NCBI GenBank assembly: GCA_037954665.1
Contig: JBBMOL010000230.1
Coordinates: 930,001-994,000 of the forward strand
Reading direction: 5' to 3'
DNA: 64,000 nt
DNA from: Laguncularia racemosa
Lineage: Eukaryota; Streptophyta; Magnoliopsida; Myrtales; Combretaceae
Position numbers and translations under genes: made by a program. The notes beneath the pieces are model-generated. The model was not told where the DNA came from. It did no database searches and saw only the letters and a list, made by a program, of their open reading frames with translations. Shown piece after piece: positions 1-10,718 of the stretch (within the stretch, counting starts at the first letter, position 1; the number at the start of each line of letters is the position of its first letter).

Positions 1-219
1 TCATATGAAAATGCCGCACCATGATGATAAGTTTGCAATAGACTACCTTGACTTTGCAATTTTGGATTCATTGCAAGACCGGTGATGGTGTGCATTGGAA
101 TTGTGTTTGATGAATGCGGGAAAGAGCAACCTGAATATATGGCGATTAAGCAGTGTCACTCAGCCCCAATAAAAATCCTGGTTAGAGAAGAAAGAAGTTT
201 AAATATATGAATGATCCAC

Positions 220-982
220 CATTCAGAGATTAAAAACTTAAATTTTGAGGAACCACCTGAGCTAGTTGAAACATTTGCCAACTACCTTCAATTGCATTTT
301 TGGAGAAAAATTCTAAACTTCCAGTCATAATTGCATCAATCTGGCGAGATCAGCAGGAAAGGTTATTGTGTCCTGGGGCAACACAAGAAAGCAATTACAT
401 GGAAAATTGCAGGGTATAAGGGGAAGCCCATCGTTTTGTTCACAAAAATTCGATGGAAGATTGTGTCAAGCCAGTGGGACAACCGCAGTGCCGGCCCATT
501 TTCCAATTTTTGAGAGATGTTGTAAAAAAGGAAAATCATAATTGGCTTTTATGTAGGTTATCTACCGATTTTTTGATTGCTATGGGGGGAGCCCTTTCAA
601 GTTGGAAAAAAGGTGGTTTGCAGTGGTACCGAATGAAAAAAAAATTAACTAATCACGATCAGAATTGTCACTGGGATGGTGGTTTGTTTAGATTAACGCA
701 AGCTAATTGATGCAAAAATCGAAAGGATCATTTTTCCCCCTTCCATTTGTGGACCAAATGCTTGAAAAGGTTAATAGTCATGGGTTATTATGTTTCCTCG
801 ATGGGATGTTTAGGATATTTTTTAGTTTCCTTTTTGTACCCAAAGGCCGAAAAGAGGCTTTTAATGCCCTTTTTGGACCTTGCTTATCGATTTGCCTTTC
901 GGATTATGTAACGCTTCCAGCCAGTTTCAGCGAGCATGATGGCTATTTTTTGGGTTTGGTAGGAGCAAGATGGAGTTTTACT
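220..982 (+). pseudogene. A1 reverse transcriptase, N-terminal half (decayed)
   Basis: Fragments of an Athila-type polymerase can be followed through several frames. About 250-430 resembles the linker before RT (a stretch reading QHKKAITWKIA). About 450-680 resembles MEDCVKPV..QPQ and VVPNEK. About 735-810 reads PLPFVDQMLEKV and FLDG. About 885-950 gives LPFGLCNAS and FQ..MM. Frame changes every 50-150 bases and many lengthened homopolymers destroy the frame. The RT stops at 982, one or two codons before the catalytic Met-Asp-Asp, which lies on the other side of K1 at 7738. The first 220 bases are probably the same element but too decayed to assign. Confidence 0.7.
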
Positions 983-1788
983 TGATGAGATCCATGATGA
1001 GGTAAGCCGGAAGAAGGAATGTGGATCATCTTTTAAGTGCCCCTTGGCCGATTACAAGAAGTCGAGCGAAAGATCAAGGGGAAACACTTAACGAGTTGAA
1101 AAGGTTTTCCTGGGGCGGAAAGGTTGGGCAATATTGAAGTTGGAACGGATTGGAAAACCTTGGAAGGGCCTTGTTTTGGGAAAGTTTACTGGCCAGGGTT
1201 GAGAGGGGTCCCGGGTTTTTTCAAGGCCGGCCTTTTATGGAATCAAGGGAAATCCCAAGATACACGGGCTAAAGTACACGGGCGTGTATGTTGCCAGAAG
1301 TTGCACAAAAAGATACACGGGCGTGTATGTTGCCAGAGGTTGCACAGAAAAGTCACGGCCAAAGTACACGGGCGTGTACACGACCGTGTATCCCTATCGG
1401 CCAGCTTGTTTGTTTCGCGTTTTTATGTCACTTAACTAACTATGTCGTTTTGGACTTGTTTTTTACACGAATTGTAACCCTAGTATAAAGCTCCTAGGGT
1501 TTTAGAACAACTTAGATTAGACATCTTTGAACATTAACACTTTTGAGAGGCACCTCTCTTGGTTCTTCAAGAACTAAATTCGAATTTATCGGATTGATTT
1601 CCGTGGCGTCATCCGGACTTATCAATCGGTCTTCCATCCCGATTATGGGTCTTCACTTTTATACCAAGGTTCTTGTCTCGCTTATAGACAAGGGTTGCGG
1701 TTTTCCATTTAGGTGTTTGGGGTCTTAGGCAATGAATTTCCAAACGTATTGGTTTGGGTTTCGTCACGGGTTGGCGTGGTTCGTATCA
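983..1788 (+). repeat. K1 5' LTR
   Basis: It is bounded by TGATGAGATCC at the left and GTTCGTATCA at the right, followed after 3 nt by the PBS. It contains a CACGGGCGTGTA palindrome cluster at about 1258-1400. Many homopolymers in 990-1260 are longer than in the K3 LTR, so local sequence quality or strong decay should be considered. Confidence 0.85.
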
Positions 1789-1791
1789 GTT

Positions 1792-1803
1792 TGGTATCAG
1801 AGC
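1792..1803 (+). promoter_or_regulatory. K1 primer-binding site (initiator Met tRNA)
   Basis: TGGTATCAGAGC, 3 nt after the LTR end, matches the complement of the 3' end of plant initiator-Met tRNA. The same site and spacing occur in K2 and K3. Confidence 0.85.
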
Positions 1804-2292
1804 TTAGGTTTTTCAAAACATCAAGTTCGGTTGAGGAAGGTAATATCAAAAACCCTAACTCCAATCGTTCATATCAATTATCGTGTTCAAATCCACAATA
1901 TTAATTGTCCTTTAATAGTGTAGTGTTTACTAGTTGATTGTAAAAAAAAAAAATTAAAAAGTCACGACAAAAAAAAAAAGGGGAAAAGAAAAGCAAAGAG
2001 AAACGTGATCAAAAGCCAAAAACAGAGACAAAAAAAAATTCGGATAGAAAAATAGAAAAAAATTTTATGAACCCTAGAGTTGGTTTTGAATTCTACGGAG
2101 GAAATTGGTGTAGTTCGGGTTAGTTCCAAGAGAATTGAGAAGAGGAAATTGGTGAGTGATATCATCGTTGTTTGTGAGAATACACGAGTGACTGTGTGAT
2201 ATCATTATTTGAGCGAAAACACGTAAGGGAGTGTATCGTGAGGTTTAATTTTATATATATTTGTGTTAGTACTAATCTTTTCTGTAGGAACT

Positions 2293-3900
2293 ATGTCGAG
2301 ACAACATTCCCCTGAAGGTGAGAGGGAAAGGTTTGATGCTAGGTTAGTAATTGAGGCGTTGAGGGGAGAAATGAAGAGGATGTTCCCAAAGGAGGGAATG
2401 GAACAAATTCATGAGATGTAGAGCAAAGACTGGAGCAATCCACAAATGTATTCCAAGGGCGTAAGAGGGAGAGTCGTTCTAGGAGAGTACCGAGGGGTGG
2501 AGATGAAATGACGGATGATGACTTTGATGACCCTACTGTTGGGAGTTATGAGGGTTATAGTGGTCGGAATAGAGGGACTAGAGATTGGGAAGATAGAGGA
2601 GATAGGAATAGAGAGGATGATCAATTGAGTAACATAAAGATAAGATTCCTCCTTTCCAAGGAAGAATGATCCCGAGGCATATTTAAAATGGGAGAAAAGG
2701 GTGGAGATGGTGTTTGATTGTCACAAACTATAGTGGGAGAAAGAAGGTGAAACTTGCTGCCATTGAATTTTCAGATTATGCTATAGTGTGGTGGGATCAA
2801 TTATGTTGAATAGAAGAAGGAGTGGTGAGCCACCTATTGAGTCTTGGGAAGAGATGAAGAGAGTGATGAAGAAGCGGTTTGTACCTACATTTTTACTATC
2901 GTGAATTGCACAACAAGTTGCAAACTCTAAGGCAGGGAAGCCGAAGTGTAGATGAGTACTTCAGGGAGATGGAAGTCACTATGATTAGGGCGAATGTAGA
3001 AGAGGATAAAGAGGCTACAATGGCTAGATTTCTTGATGGTTTTAAATAGAGAAATCCAAAATGTGGTTGATTTGCAGCATTATGTAGAATTGGAGGATAT
3101 GGTTCACATGGCTATAAAGGTTGAGAACCGCACAAACGGAAGGGTAGTAGTAGTGCACAATTTCAACAGGGTAATGGTTCATCACTTGGAAGACTATTCA
3201 ATGGAAGAAAGAAGAAAAGCCTTTACCCACCAAACCAAAGGAGAGCTGAGGCAAGCGGGTTCTATTTTTTGGTAATCAAGGTAACCTGAATCTTCTACTT
3301 CTAGAATCGTGACATTAGATGCTTTAAATGTTAAGGTAAAGGACCATATTGTAGTCAATGTCCAAATAGGCATGTGATGATTTTGCGTGATGATGGTGAG
3401 TATGAGATTGAGGGGGATAGTGAAGAAGATGATTATGCCACCATTAGAGGATGCTAGTGATGATGAGGAGCATGCAATGGGAAGGCTAGTGGCGGTAATG
3501 AAGAGAGCTTTGGGTGTGCAGGTGAAGGAAGAAGAAGAGGTGCAAAGAGAAAATATATTTCATACTAGATGTTATTTAGGAGATCACATCTGTAGTTTGA
3601 TCATTGATGGAGGGAGTTGCACCAATGTAGTGAGCAATTTTATTGTTGAGAGGTTGGGGCTCAAAACTGTTAGACACCCTAATCCATATAAATTGCAGTG
3701 GTTGAATGATAGTGGTGGGACTAAAGTGAGTAAGCAAACCTTGATTGGGTTCGCATTGGTAGGTATGAGGATGAGGTGTTATGTGATGTAGTGCCAATGC
3801 AAGTTTGTTATGTGTTGTTGGGGAGGCCATGGCAATTTGATAGGAAGGTTGTGCATGAGGCTTTCTAGCAAGTATACGCTTGTTCACCAAGGGAAGAAAC
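2293..3900 (+). pseudogene. K1 gag and protease (frameshifted)
   Basis: ATG at 2293 begins MSRQHSPEGER, as in K3. The gag domain, with the LAAIEFSDYAIVWW segment near 2750-2800 and the MARFL segment near 3020, is broken by repeated one-base indels and stops. The zinc knuckle near 3318-3370 is damaged. The protease region is the best-preserved part: 3540-3790 reads IDGGSCTNVVS with flanking LGDHICSLI, the form seen across this family. A break at about 3790 separates it from the LLGRPWQFDRK segment near 3820. No functional product is expected. Confidence 0.8.
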
Positions 3901-4283
3901 TTTAATCTTAAACCTTTAACACCTAAACAAGTGTATGAGGATCAGTTGCACTACAACAGTCATTTGCAAAACACAGGTGAGTGAAATGCAAAATGAGAGT
4001 GAGAGAGCAAAAGACAATGAGAAGAAAAAGGAATATAAAGTCAAGAGCAAAAGGAAAAGGAGAGGAAGGCTGGAAAGAGTGTGAGAGGCCAAGTTGAAGG
4101 GGGATCAACTTTGGTGGTGAGTGAAAAGGAGAGGGTAGCCTTGCAAAAGGGAGTTGTGTGGCAAGAGCGAGTGTAGTAAGGAGAGCGTTGTGATGAGGCA
4201 ACCTATGTTGTTGCGGTTTTTTAAGGAAACATGTTTGACTACTAATGACTTATCTAACTTTTGCCTAGTGTGGTTGTGTCTTT

Positions 4284-6990
4284 GTGCAGGACTTTGAAGA
4301 TGTCTTTCCCGAGGAGATTCCAAAGGATTACCACCTGTTCGAGGTATTGAGCACCAGATTGACCTTGTACCCGAGCATCGATTCTAAACAAACCCGCTTA
4401 CAGGAGCAATCCGGAGGAGACAAAGGAACTCCAAAGGAGGTCGATGAATTAATGGAGAAGGGGTACGTGAGAGAGAGCATGAGTCCATGTGCAGTGCCGT
4501 GATTTTGGTGCTAAGAAGGATGGGACTTGGAGAATGTGTGTTGACTGTCGCGCTATCAACAACATCACGGTAAAGTATCGTCATCCCATTCCTCGCTTAG
4601 TGATATGTTTTTTATGAGTTACATGGGTCTAGTGTCTTTTCTAAAATTGATCTGAAAAGTGGATATCACCAAATTAGAATGAAAGAAGGTGATGAATGGA
4701 AAACTGCATTTAAGACAAAATATGGATTGTATGAGTGGTTAGTAATGCCTTTCGGTTTAACTAATGCACCTAGTACTTTTATGAGACTTATGAACCATGT
4801 TTTGAAGACTTTTGTTGGAAAATTTGTGGTTGTCTATTTTGATGATATTCTTATTTATGGCAAAAGTTTGGAAGATCATATGTCACACTTGAGGGATATT
4901 TTAGAAGTGCTTCGAAAGGAACAATGATATGCTAACCTCAAGAAGTGCACTTTTTGCACAGACAAACTTGTGTTTCTTGGTTTTGTTGTTAGTGCGCATG
5001 GAATACAGGTTGATGAAGAAAAGGTTCGTGCGATCCAAGAATGGCCTAGTCCAACCAATGTAAGTAATGTGCGGAGTTTCCATGGACTAGCGAGCTTTTA
5101 CAGGAGATTTGTGAAGGATTTCAGCACCATTGCGCACCACTTACTGAGGTAATTAAGAAGAACGTAGGGTTCATTTGGGGGAGAGCAACAAGAGAAGGCC
5201 TTTCAGACGCTTAAAAATAAGTTGACTCAGGCACCATTACTTGCTTTACCTAACTTTACTAAAACGTTTGAAATTGAGTGTGATGCTTCAGGATTAGGTA
5301 TTGGGGCAGTGCTTATGCAGGAGAGAAGACTGATTCATTCTTTAGCGAGAAGCAAAGTGGGCAACCTTGAATTACCCTACTTACGATAAGGAGCTATATG
5401 CATTGGTTAGAGCCCTGGAGACATGGCAACACTCCCTTTGGCCAAAAGAGTTCGTGATCCACACTGATCATGAATCCTTGAAGTATTTGAAGGGGCAACA
5501 CAAGCTGAACAAAAGGCATGCTCGTTGGGTGGAGTTCATTGAAACATTTCCATATGTCATCCACTACAAGCAAGGTAAAGAGAATGTAGTGGCTGATGCA
5601 CTTTCTAGAAGGTATACTCTTATCTCTACTCTTAGTTCTAGACTTCTTGGTTTTGAGCACATTAAGGAGTTATATGCTGCTGATCGAGATTTTTGTGAGG
5701 AGTATGTGCAATGTGAGAAGAGTGGGCATGGAAAATTTTATAAAATGACGGATTCTTGTTTAGGGAGAGTAAAACTATGCATTCCAATTTGTTCTCTAAG
5801 AGAATTACTTGTGAGAGAGTCTCATGGAGGAGGTTTAATGGGACACTTTGGAGTAGCTAAAACATTAGGGGTGTTGCAGGAACACTTCTATTGGCCTCAC
5901 ATGAAACGAGATGTTGAGAGGATTTGTGAGCGATGTATCACATGTAAGCAATTGAAATCTAGAGTCCAACCTCAAGGGCTTTACACCCTACTTCCCATTC
6001 CTCATGAGCCTTGGGTAGATATTTTATGGAATTTGTGTTAGGATTACCTAGGTCTAGACATGGTCGGGATTCTGTTTTTGTAGTTGTTGATAGGTTTTTC
6101 TAAAATGGCACATTTCATTCCTTATCACAAAATGGATGATGCTTGTAATATTGCTAATTTATTCTTTAGGAAGTTGTGCGATTGCATGGTATGCCTAGAA
6201 CAATTGTATCAGATAGGGATGTTAAGTTTTAAGCTAGTTTTGGAAGGACTTTGTAGGCTAAGTTAGGAACTAAGTTATTGTTTTCTACTACTTGTCATCT
6301 ACAGACTGATGGTCAAACTGAGGTAGTGAATTGAACTTTGTCTACTTTGTTGAGGGCTGTAATTAAAAAGAATATTAAAAGTTGGGAGGATTGTTTGCCG
6401 CATGTTGAATTTGTTATAACCGTACAGTGCATTCTGCTACTAAATTTTCTCCTTTCGAAATTGTGTATGGTTTTAATCCACTAACTCCTTTGGATTTATC
6501 ACCCTTTTCCTATTTCTGAGTATGTTAATTTGATGGCAAGAAGAAGGCCGAATTTGTTCAACAGATCCATGAGAAGGTATGGCTGAACATTGAACGACGA
6601 ACAGAGCAGTATGTGAAACAAGCCAACAAGGGTCGTCGACAAGCTATTTTTGAACCTAGGAGATTGGGTTTGGGTTCACATGCGCAAAGAGCGGTTTCCC
6701 GTGCAGCGTCGATTAAACTACTTCCAAGAGGCGATGGACCATTTCAAGTTCTTGAGCGCATCAACGACAATGCATACAAGATAGATTTGCCTTTGGGGAG
6801 TATCAAGTAAGTGCCACATTTAATGTTACTGATCTGAATCCTTTAGATGTAGGTGACGATTTGAGGACAAATGCTTTCAAGAGGAGGGGAATGATGAGAT
6901 CCATGATGAGAGTCAAGCGGAAGAAGGAATGTGGATCCTCTTGAAGTGCATGCCTGGACCAATCACAAGAAGTCGAGCGAAACGAATCAA
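4284..6990 (+). pseudogene. K1 RT, RNase H and integrase (frameshifted)
   Basis: RT runs from about 4284 to 5150, with the catalytic YFDD near 4838. RNase H is at about 5200-5640, preserved as an open stretch from 5367 (NYPTYDKELYALVRALETW, then HTDHESLKYLKG). Integrase runs from about 5640: zinc-binding HH-CC at 5825-5950, a DDE core with damaged frames at 6000-6500, and the GPF motif (RGDGPFQVLERIN) at 6730-6780. As in K3, the homologous coding sequence runs past the LTR boundary at 6892. At least ten indels or stops are seen against K3. Confidence 0.8.
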
Positions 6991-7734
6991 GGAAGCACTT
7001 AATGAGTTGATAAAGGTTGTCCATTAAGTCGGAAAGGATTGGGGCGATCATGAAGTTGGAACGGATTGGAACAACCATTGGAAGACCCTTGCTTTTGTAC
7101 AGTTATACTGGACACGGGTTGAAGAAAGGGCGTGTATTTTCAAGGACACGGCCGTGTATGGAGTCAAGTAAATCCACGGACAGATACACGGCTAAAGTAC
7201 ACGGGCGTGTATGTTGCCAGAAGTTGCACAGAAAGATACACGACCAAAGTACACGGGCGTGTATGTTGCCAGAGGTTGCACAGAAAAGTACACGGCCAAA
7301 GTACACGGGCGTGTACACGACCGTATATCCCCTATCGGCCAGCTTGTTCTGTTTCACGTTTTTATGTCACTTAACTAAATTACGTCGTTTTGGACTTGTT
7401 TTTTACACGAATTGTAACCCTAGTATAAAAGCTCCTAGGGTTTAGAACAACTTAGATTAGACATCTTTGAACATTAAACACTTTTGAGAGGCACCTCTCT
7501 TGGTTCTTCAAGAACTAAATCGAACTTATCGGATTGATTTCCGTGGCGTTCATCCCGACTTATCAATCGGTCTTCCATCCCGATTGTGGCGTCTTCACTT
7601 TTATACCAAGGTTCTTGTCTCGCTTATAGACAACGGGTCGCAGTTTTCCACTTTAGGTGTTTGGGCGTCTTAGGCAACGAATTTCCGAACGTATTGGTAT
7701 TGGGTTTCGTCACGGGTTGGCGTGGTTCGTATCA
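6892..7734 (+). repeat. K1 3' LTR
   Basis: It begins TGATGAGATCC after the purine tract AAGAGGAGGGGAA and ends CGTATCA at 7734. It is 843 bp against 806 bp for the 5' copy, and carries a CACGG/CCGTG palindrome array at about 7112-7330. Confidence 0.85.
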
Positions 7735-8002
7735 TACATGGATGATTTTTTTTGTTTTCGGGAATTCTTTTGATGAGTGTCTACACCATCTTGAGTTAGT
7801 GTTGCAACGTTGTGAAGATACTAACCTGGTCCTAAATTTGGAGAAGTGTCATTTTATGGCAAAAGAATGTATTGTTTTGGGTTATAAAATCTCCAAGAAA
7901 GGCATTTTTAAGGTGAATGGCCAAAGGCTTAAGCATTACTTTGGGGACAAAATAGTTTCTGAAGAAAAGGAGGAGTTGAACCTCATTCTCATCTCCATTT
8001 AA
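7735..8002 (+). pseudogene. A1 RT C-part fused to integrase C-terminal end
   Basis: Right of K1, the A1 frame resumes at the catalytic Met-Asp-Asp, then FVFGNSFDECLHHLELVLQRCE and KCHFM..ECIVLGYKISKKGI, a standard Athila RT block. At about 7904 it passes directly into FKVNGQRLKHYFGD, which resembles the extreme C-terminus of Athila integrase, and stops at 8000-8002. The rest of RT, all of RNase H and most of integrase are missing, so a deletion of roughly 2 kb or more joined the two. A run of eight T at 7747 shifts the frame just after the active site. Confidence 0.7.
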
Positions 8003-8018
8003 GCTCCACCGGTTCATT

Positions 8019-8069
8019 ACGTCGAGCTAACGACGTTAAACAACAGCGCTTCTTAGGAGGCAACCCATG
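8019..8069 (+). promoter_or_regulatory. A1 post-coding hairpin pair with GGAGGCAACCCA motif
   Basis: Hairpin 1 is ACGTCG-AGCTAA-CGACGT (8019-8036). It is followed by GCGCTTCTTAGGAGGCAACCCATG (8046-8069), of which TAGG-AGGCAA-CCCA can form a second, imperfect hairpin. The same arrangement with different stem bases occurs in A2 at 31641-31692 (minus). It lies directly after the integrase stop. Its function is unknown. Confidence 0.6.
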
Positions 8070-10718
8070 TTGCTTAGGTAAGTTTTTTTTTTCTTTATTA
8101 TCATTTGTTGTTTTAGAGTAACTTTTGCAAGACAGCAAGCTACAAAGGGGCTAACCAACTTTGGATTCTATGAAAGTCACCTTAATAGAGCTTCTTTTAA
8201 GCTCTAAGTGTGGGGAAATTCAGGATGGGAGACCTTTTCAAGGGAATGCAAGATAAAGTGATGACAGGTATGTACTTTGATCTGCACAACCAGGTACACT
8301 AGTGGTGTATCCGGTTTCTCACACATGCCAGAGGGTGTCTAAATTGACTTTGCAATACAAAAGGGGAATACCTCATGGTGTGCCCTCCCGTGCACTTCAA
8401 AATATGCTCATTGTGTACATATCAGAGATACATGAATAAGGTACACGCTCGTGTACCTGGTCGTGTATCTAACCCACAGAATGCTCTCCTATGATACACG
8501 AACAAGGTACACGCTCATGTACCTGATCGTGTGTCTGACCCACAGATTGCTCTCCCACGATACACGAACAAGGTACATGCTCGTGTATCTAACCCACAGA
8601 AAGGAATCCAAAGTACACGACTGTGTACTTGGTCGTGTATCTAATTTTTCTGCTCGTACTATAAAAGGACTCCTCACTTCACTCTGTCATTTACACGACC
8701 CATTCTCCATTCGTGTATTTGACCCACTCACTCCCACTCTACTCCTCCATACCGTGGTTGTTCTTTCCACACCATAAATTTCTTCCGTTTCAAGGACTTA
8801 AGGTAAGTAAGTTTTCTCTTCTTCTTCTTCAATACTTATTACAATACGGTTGTTGCTCGGTTTTCTTTTACGACTACCATACATGCTTGCATCTATGATG
8901 ATGGTATGATGAGTGATTTCATAGTTTGGAAGTCGATTGTTGATAGATCGGTAGACATTTTGAACTCATGTGAATGCATGTATGATTGATGTCATGAGTG
9001 CCTACCAAACAAGTGAATCAATAGTTAGGGTTTGAACATGAATATTTAGGACTTTGATTTTGTGGGTTTCTTGAATAATGTTGTTATGTTTCTTTCCCGA
9101 TCTTCTTCTTAGAAACCAAGTTATGAGGCCATTTTTTTTTATGATCACTAAACTATCGCACCTAGCTTCTTAGAATCAAGATTCAAACTTTATCGTTTAA
9201 GGATGCTTTGGGTGTATTATAGTTACATTTTTTGCCTTCAGAAGGTAGATTGATAATATACTAAAGCCACAAGACCTGATTTTGAGCGTTCCTATGGTAA
9301 TTTGTACATGTATGAGATGGGTAGATACACAATTAGATACACAATCGTGTACTTTGGTTGTGTATCTCAACTGTGCTATCTTCCTCCTTATTTCGAAAAC
9401 CCAATGCAAGTCCTATCATTTTCTTTGTGTAATTGACGAACCTAACTTATTTTGAGACCATTGTATTCTTGAATGATAAAGACATTGGGGACAATGTCTC
9501 AATATAAGTGTGGGGAAGGGGATACTAAAGAAATTTGATAAGGGTTGTGCTGAATTGTATGAGTCATTCAAAATTTTTCCCTATTTTTTTCCTTTTTGCT
9601 TGATAATCGAATTTTGAAATCATGATTGCAAATTACGTAGTATTTTAGCATTTAGTGAATGAATTCCTCTAAACGAGTGTTGTGCATGTCACCTTTGTCT
9701 TCTTTGGAACATTGATACTTAGTTAAAGTTATGGGATAAAATCGCTGTGAAACTCAAAGATCTTGAGAGCCATTTAATCTTTCATGAAAGGGCAAATGAA
9801 ATGATTCTCTTGGTGATCCTTCTTAGAAGATCTCTTTAAAGTAATAATTTAATGAAAGCATGTTATACTTGAAAAATAAAGGATTGGTTAGTATGGGCAG
9901 GCTTTGGTCCCTCAGAAGAGCGAAGTTTGACTCCGCTACTAACTAGTCAAAATAATAAGTTAAGGTAATAGAGGTTCGATGGGGTTCCTTTAAAACCTGG
10001 TCACCTAAGGTTGTCTGGCCTGAGATCGACCGACCAAGGAAATTACCGTAACAAAATGAAATACCATAAAGGCAAAAGTTGAGAGGGTCCTATAACTCAA
10101 GTAATTAAGCCCATAGGAACGCCCTCAATTGAGGGGATAACGTTCGTTAACTTGGGTGACGAGCCTATGATTATCAGCTGAAAACTCGTTACATGGGTTG
10201 CAAGATCCTAAACAGCTGAACTAAAAAAAAAAAGGGATGAAAATAGTGAACTATTATAAAAAATAAAATCTTTGAAGAGATCAACTAAAAAGGAGGAGGA
10301 ATCCAGGGGAAACATAAATGTAATGTACTTTCATTATTGATTGTTTTACTTAGAGAGATAATTGAGAAGATTATAGACTTTTTAATGGTGGTTAAAATGT
10401 ATCACGTTTCCTTTTGCTCTAATTGATCTTGTGTCTAATTTTGATCATGAAAGTCGTTGTTAAATGATGAGGGTAAAGCTTGGTTTACTCTGATTAATCC
10501 TAGAAATTTGACTAAAGTATCTTTGTTACAATACTTTCATGATAAGGTGAGAAGCACACTCATTAGATTGAGGGATTGCATTGAGCTTTAAAGATTAAAA
10601 TTCATAAATGCTAATGTCTGAGTAGTATTATTTGGTAACGATAATCATGATTAATGAGAAGTTTGATTAATGTTTTGATTTGCTTAAGGACAAGCAAAGA
10701 TTTAAGTGTGGGGAAGTT
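8070..10718 (+). other. A1 3' non-coding tail with three hairpin-polypurine modules
   Basis: No credible gene and no envelope-like frame was found. Three modules each combine an inverted repeat with a TAAGTGTGGGG purine tract: 8187-8218, 9481-9522 and 10679-10716. The last is the PPT that primes the 3' LTR. A 66-bp tandem repeat lies at 8441-8640. Short CACGA/TCGTG palindromes recur at 9300-9365. The remaining sequence shows no recognisable content. Confidence 0.6.
8441..8640 (+). repeat. 66-bp tandem repeat with palindromic TACACG/CGTGTA units
   Basis: Copies start at 8441, 8507 and 8573 (spacing exactly 66 bp); the third is partial and diverged. Each contains GTACACGCTCGTGTA-like inverted repeats and an ACCCACAGA segment. 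Confidence 0.85.

Larger units (their letters stand above)
983..7734 (+). mobile_element. K1: CRM-like chromovirus LTR retrotransposon, decayed full length
   Basis: A complete but mutated element: LTRs at 983-1788 and 6892-7734, both starting TGATGAGATCC or similar and ending CGTATCA; PBS at 1792-1803; gag-protease-RT-RNase H-integrase in order; and a polypurine tract just before 6892. The right target duplication is TACAT (7735-7739). The left copy reads TACT, consistent with a one-base loss. The family was assigned by comparison with K2 and K3 in this window. The RT (YFDD, FGLTNAPSTFMRLMN) and the GPF-type integrase tail are chromoviral. CRM is my best lineage call, based partly on pol running into the 3' LTR. 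Confidence 0.85.

Noticed and set aside
3576..4323. Minus-strand open frames in the K1 protease-RT spacer (also at 37538-37783 and 50121-50598)
   Set aside because: Shadows of the Lys/Glu-rich plus-sense spacer; they appear at the same place in K1, K2 and K3.
8441..8640. CRISPR-like array
   Set aside because: Units are direct 66-bp tandems without unique spacers, inside a plant retrotransposon.
8070..10718. Envelope-like gene in the A1 tail
   Set aside because: Some Athila elements carry one between pol and the 3' LTR, but no frame over about 110 codons and no membrane-protein pattern is present.
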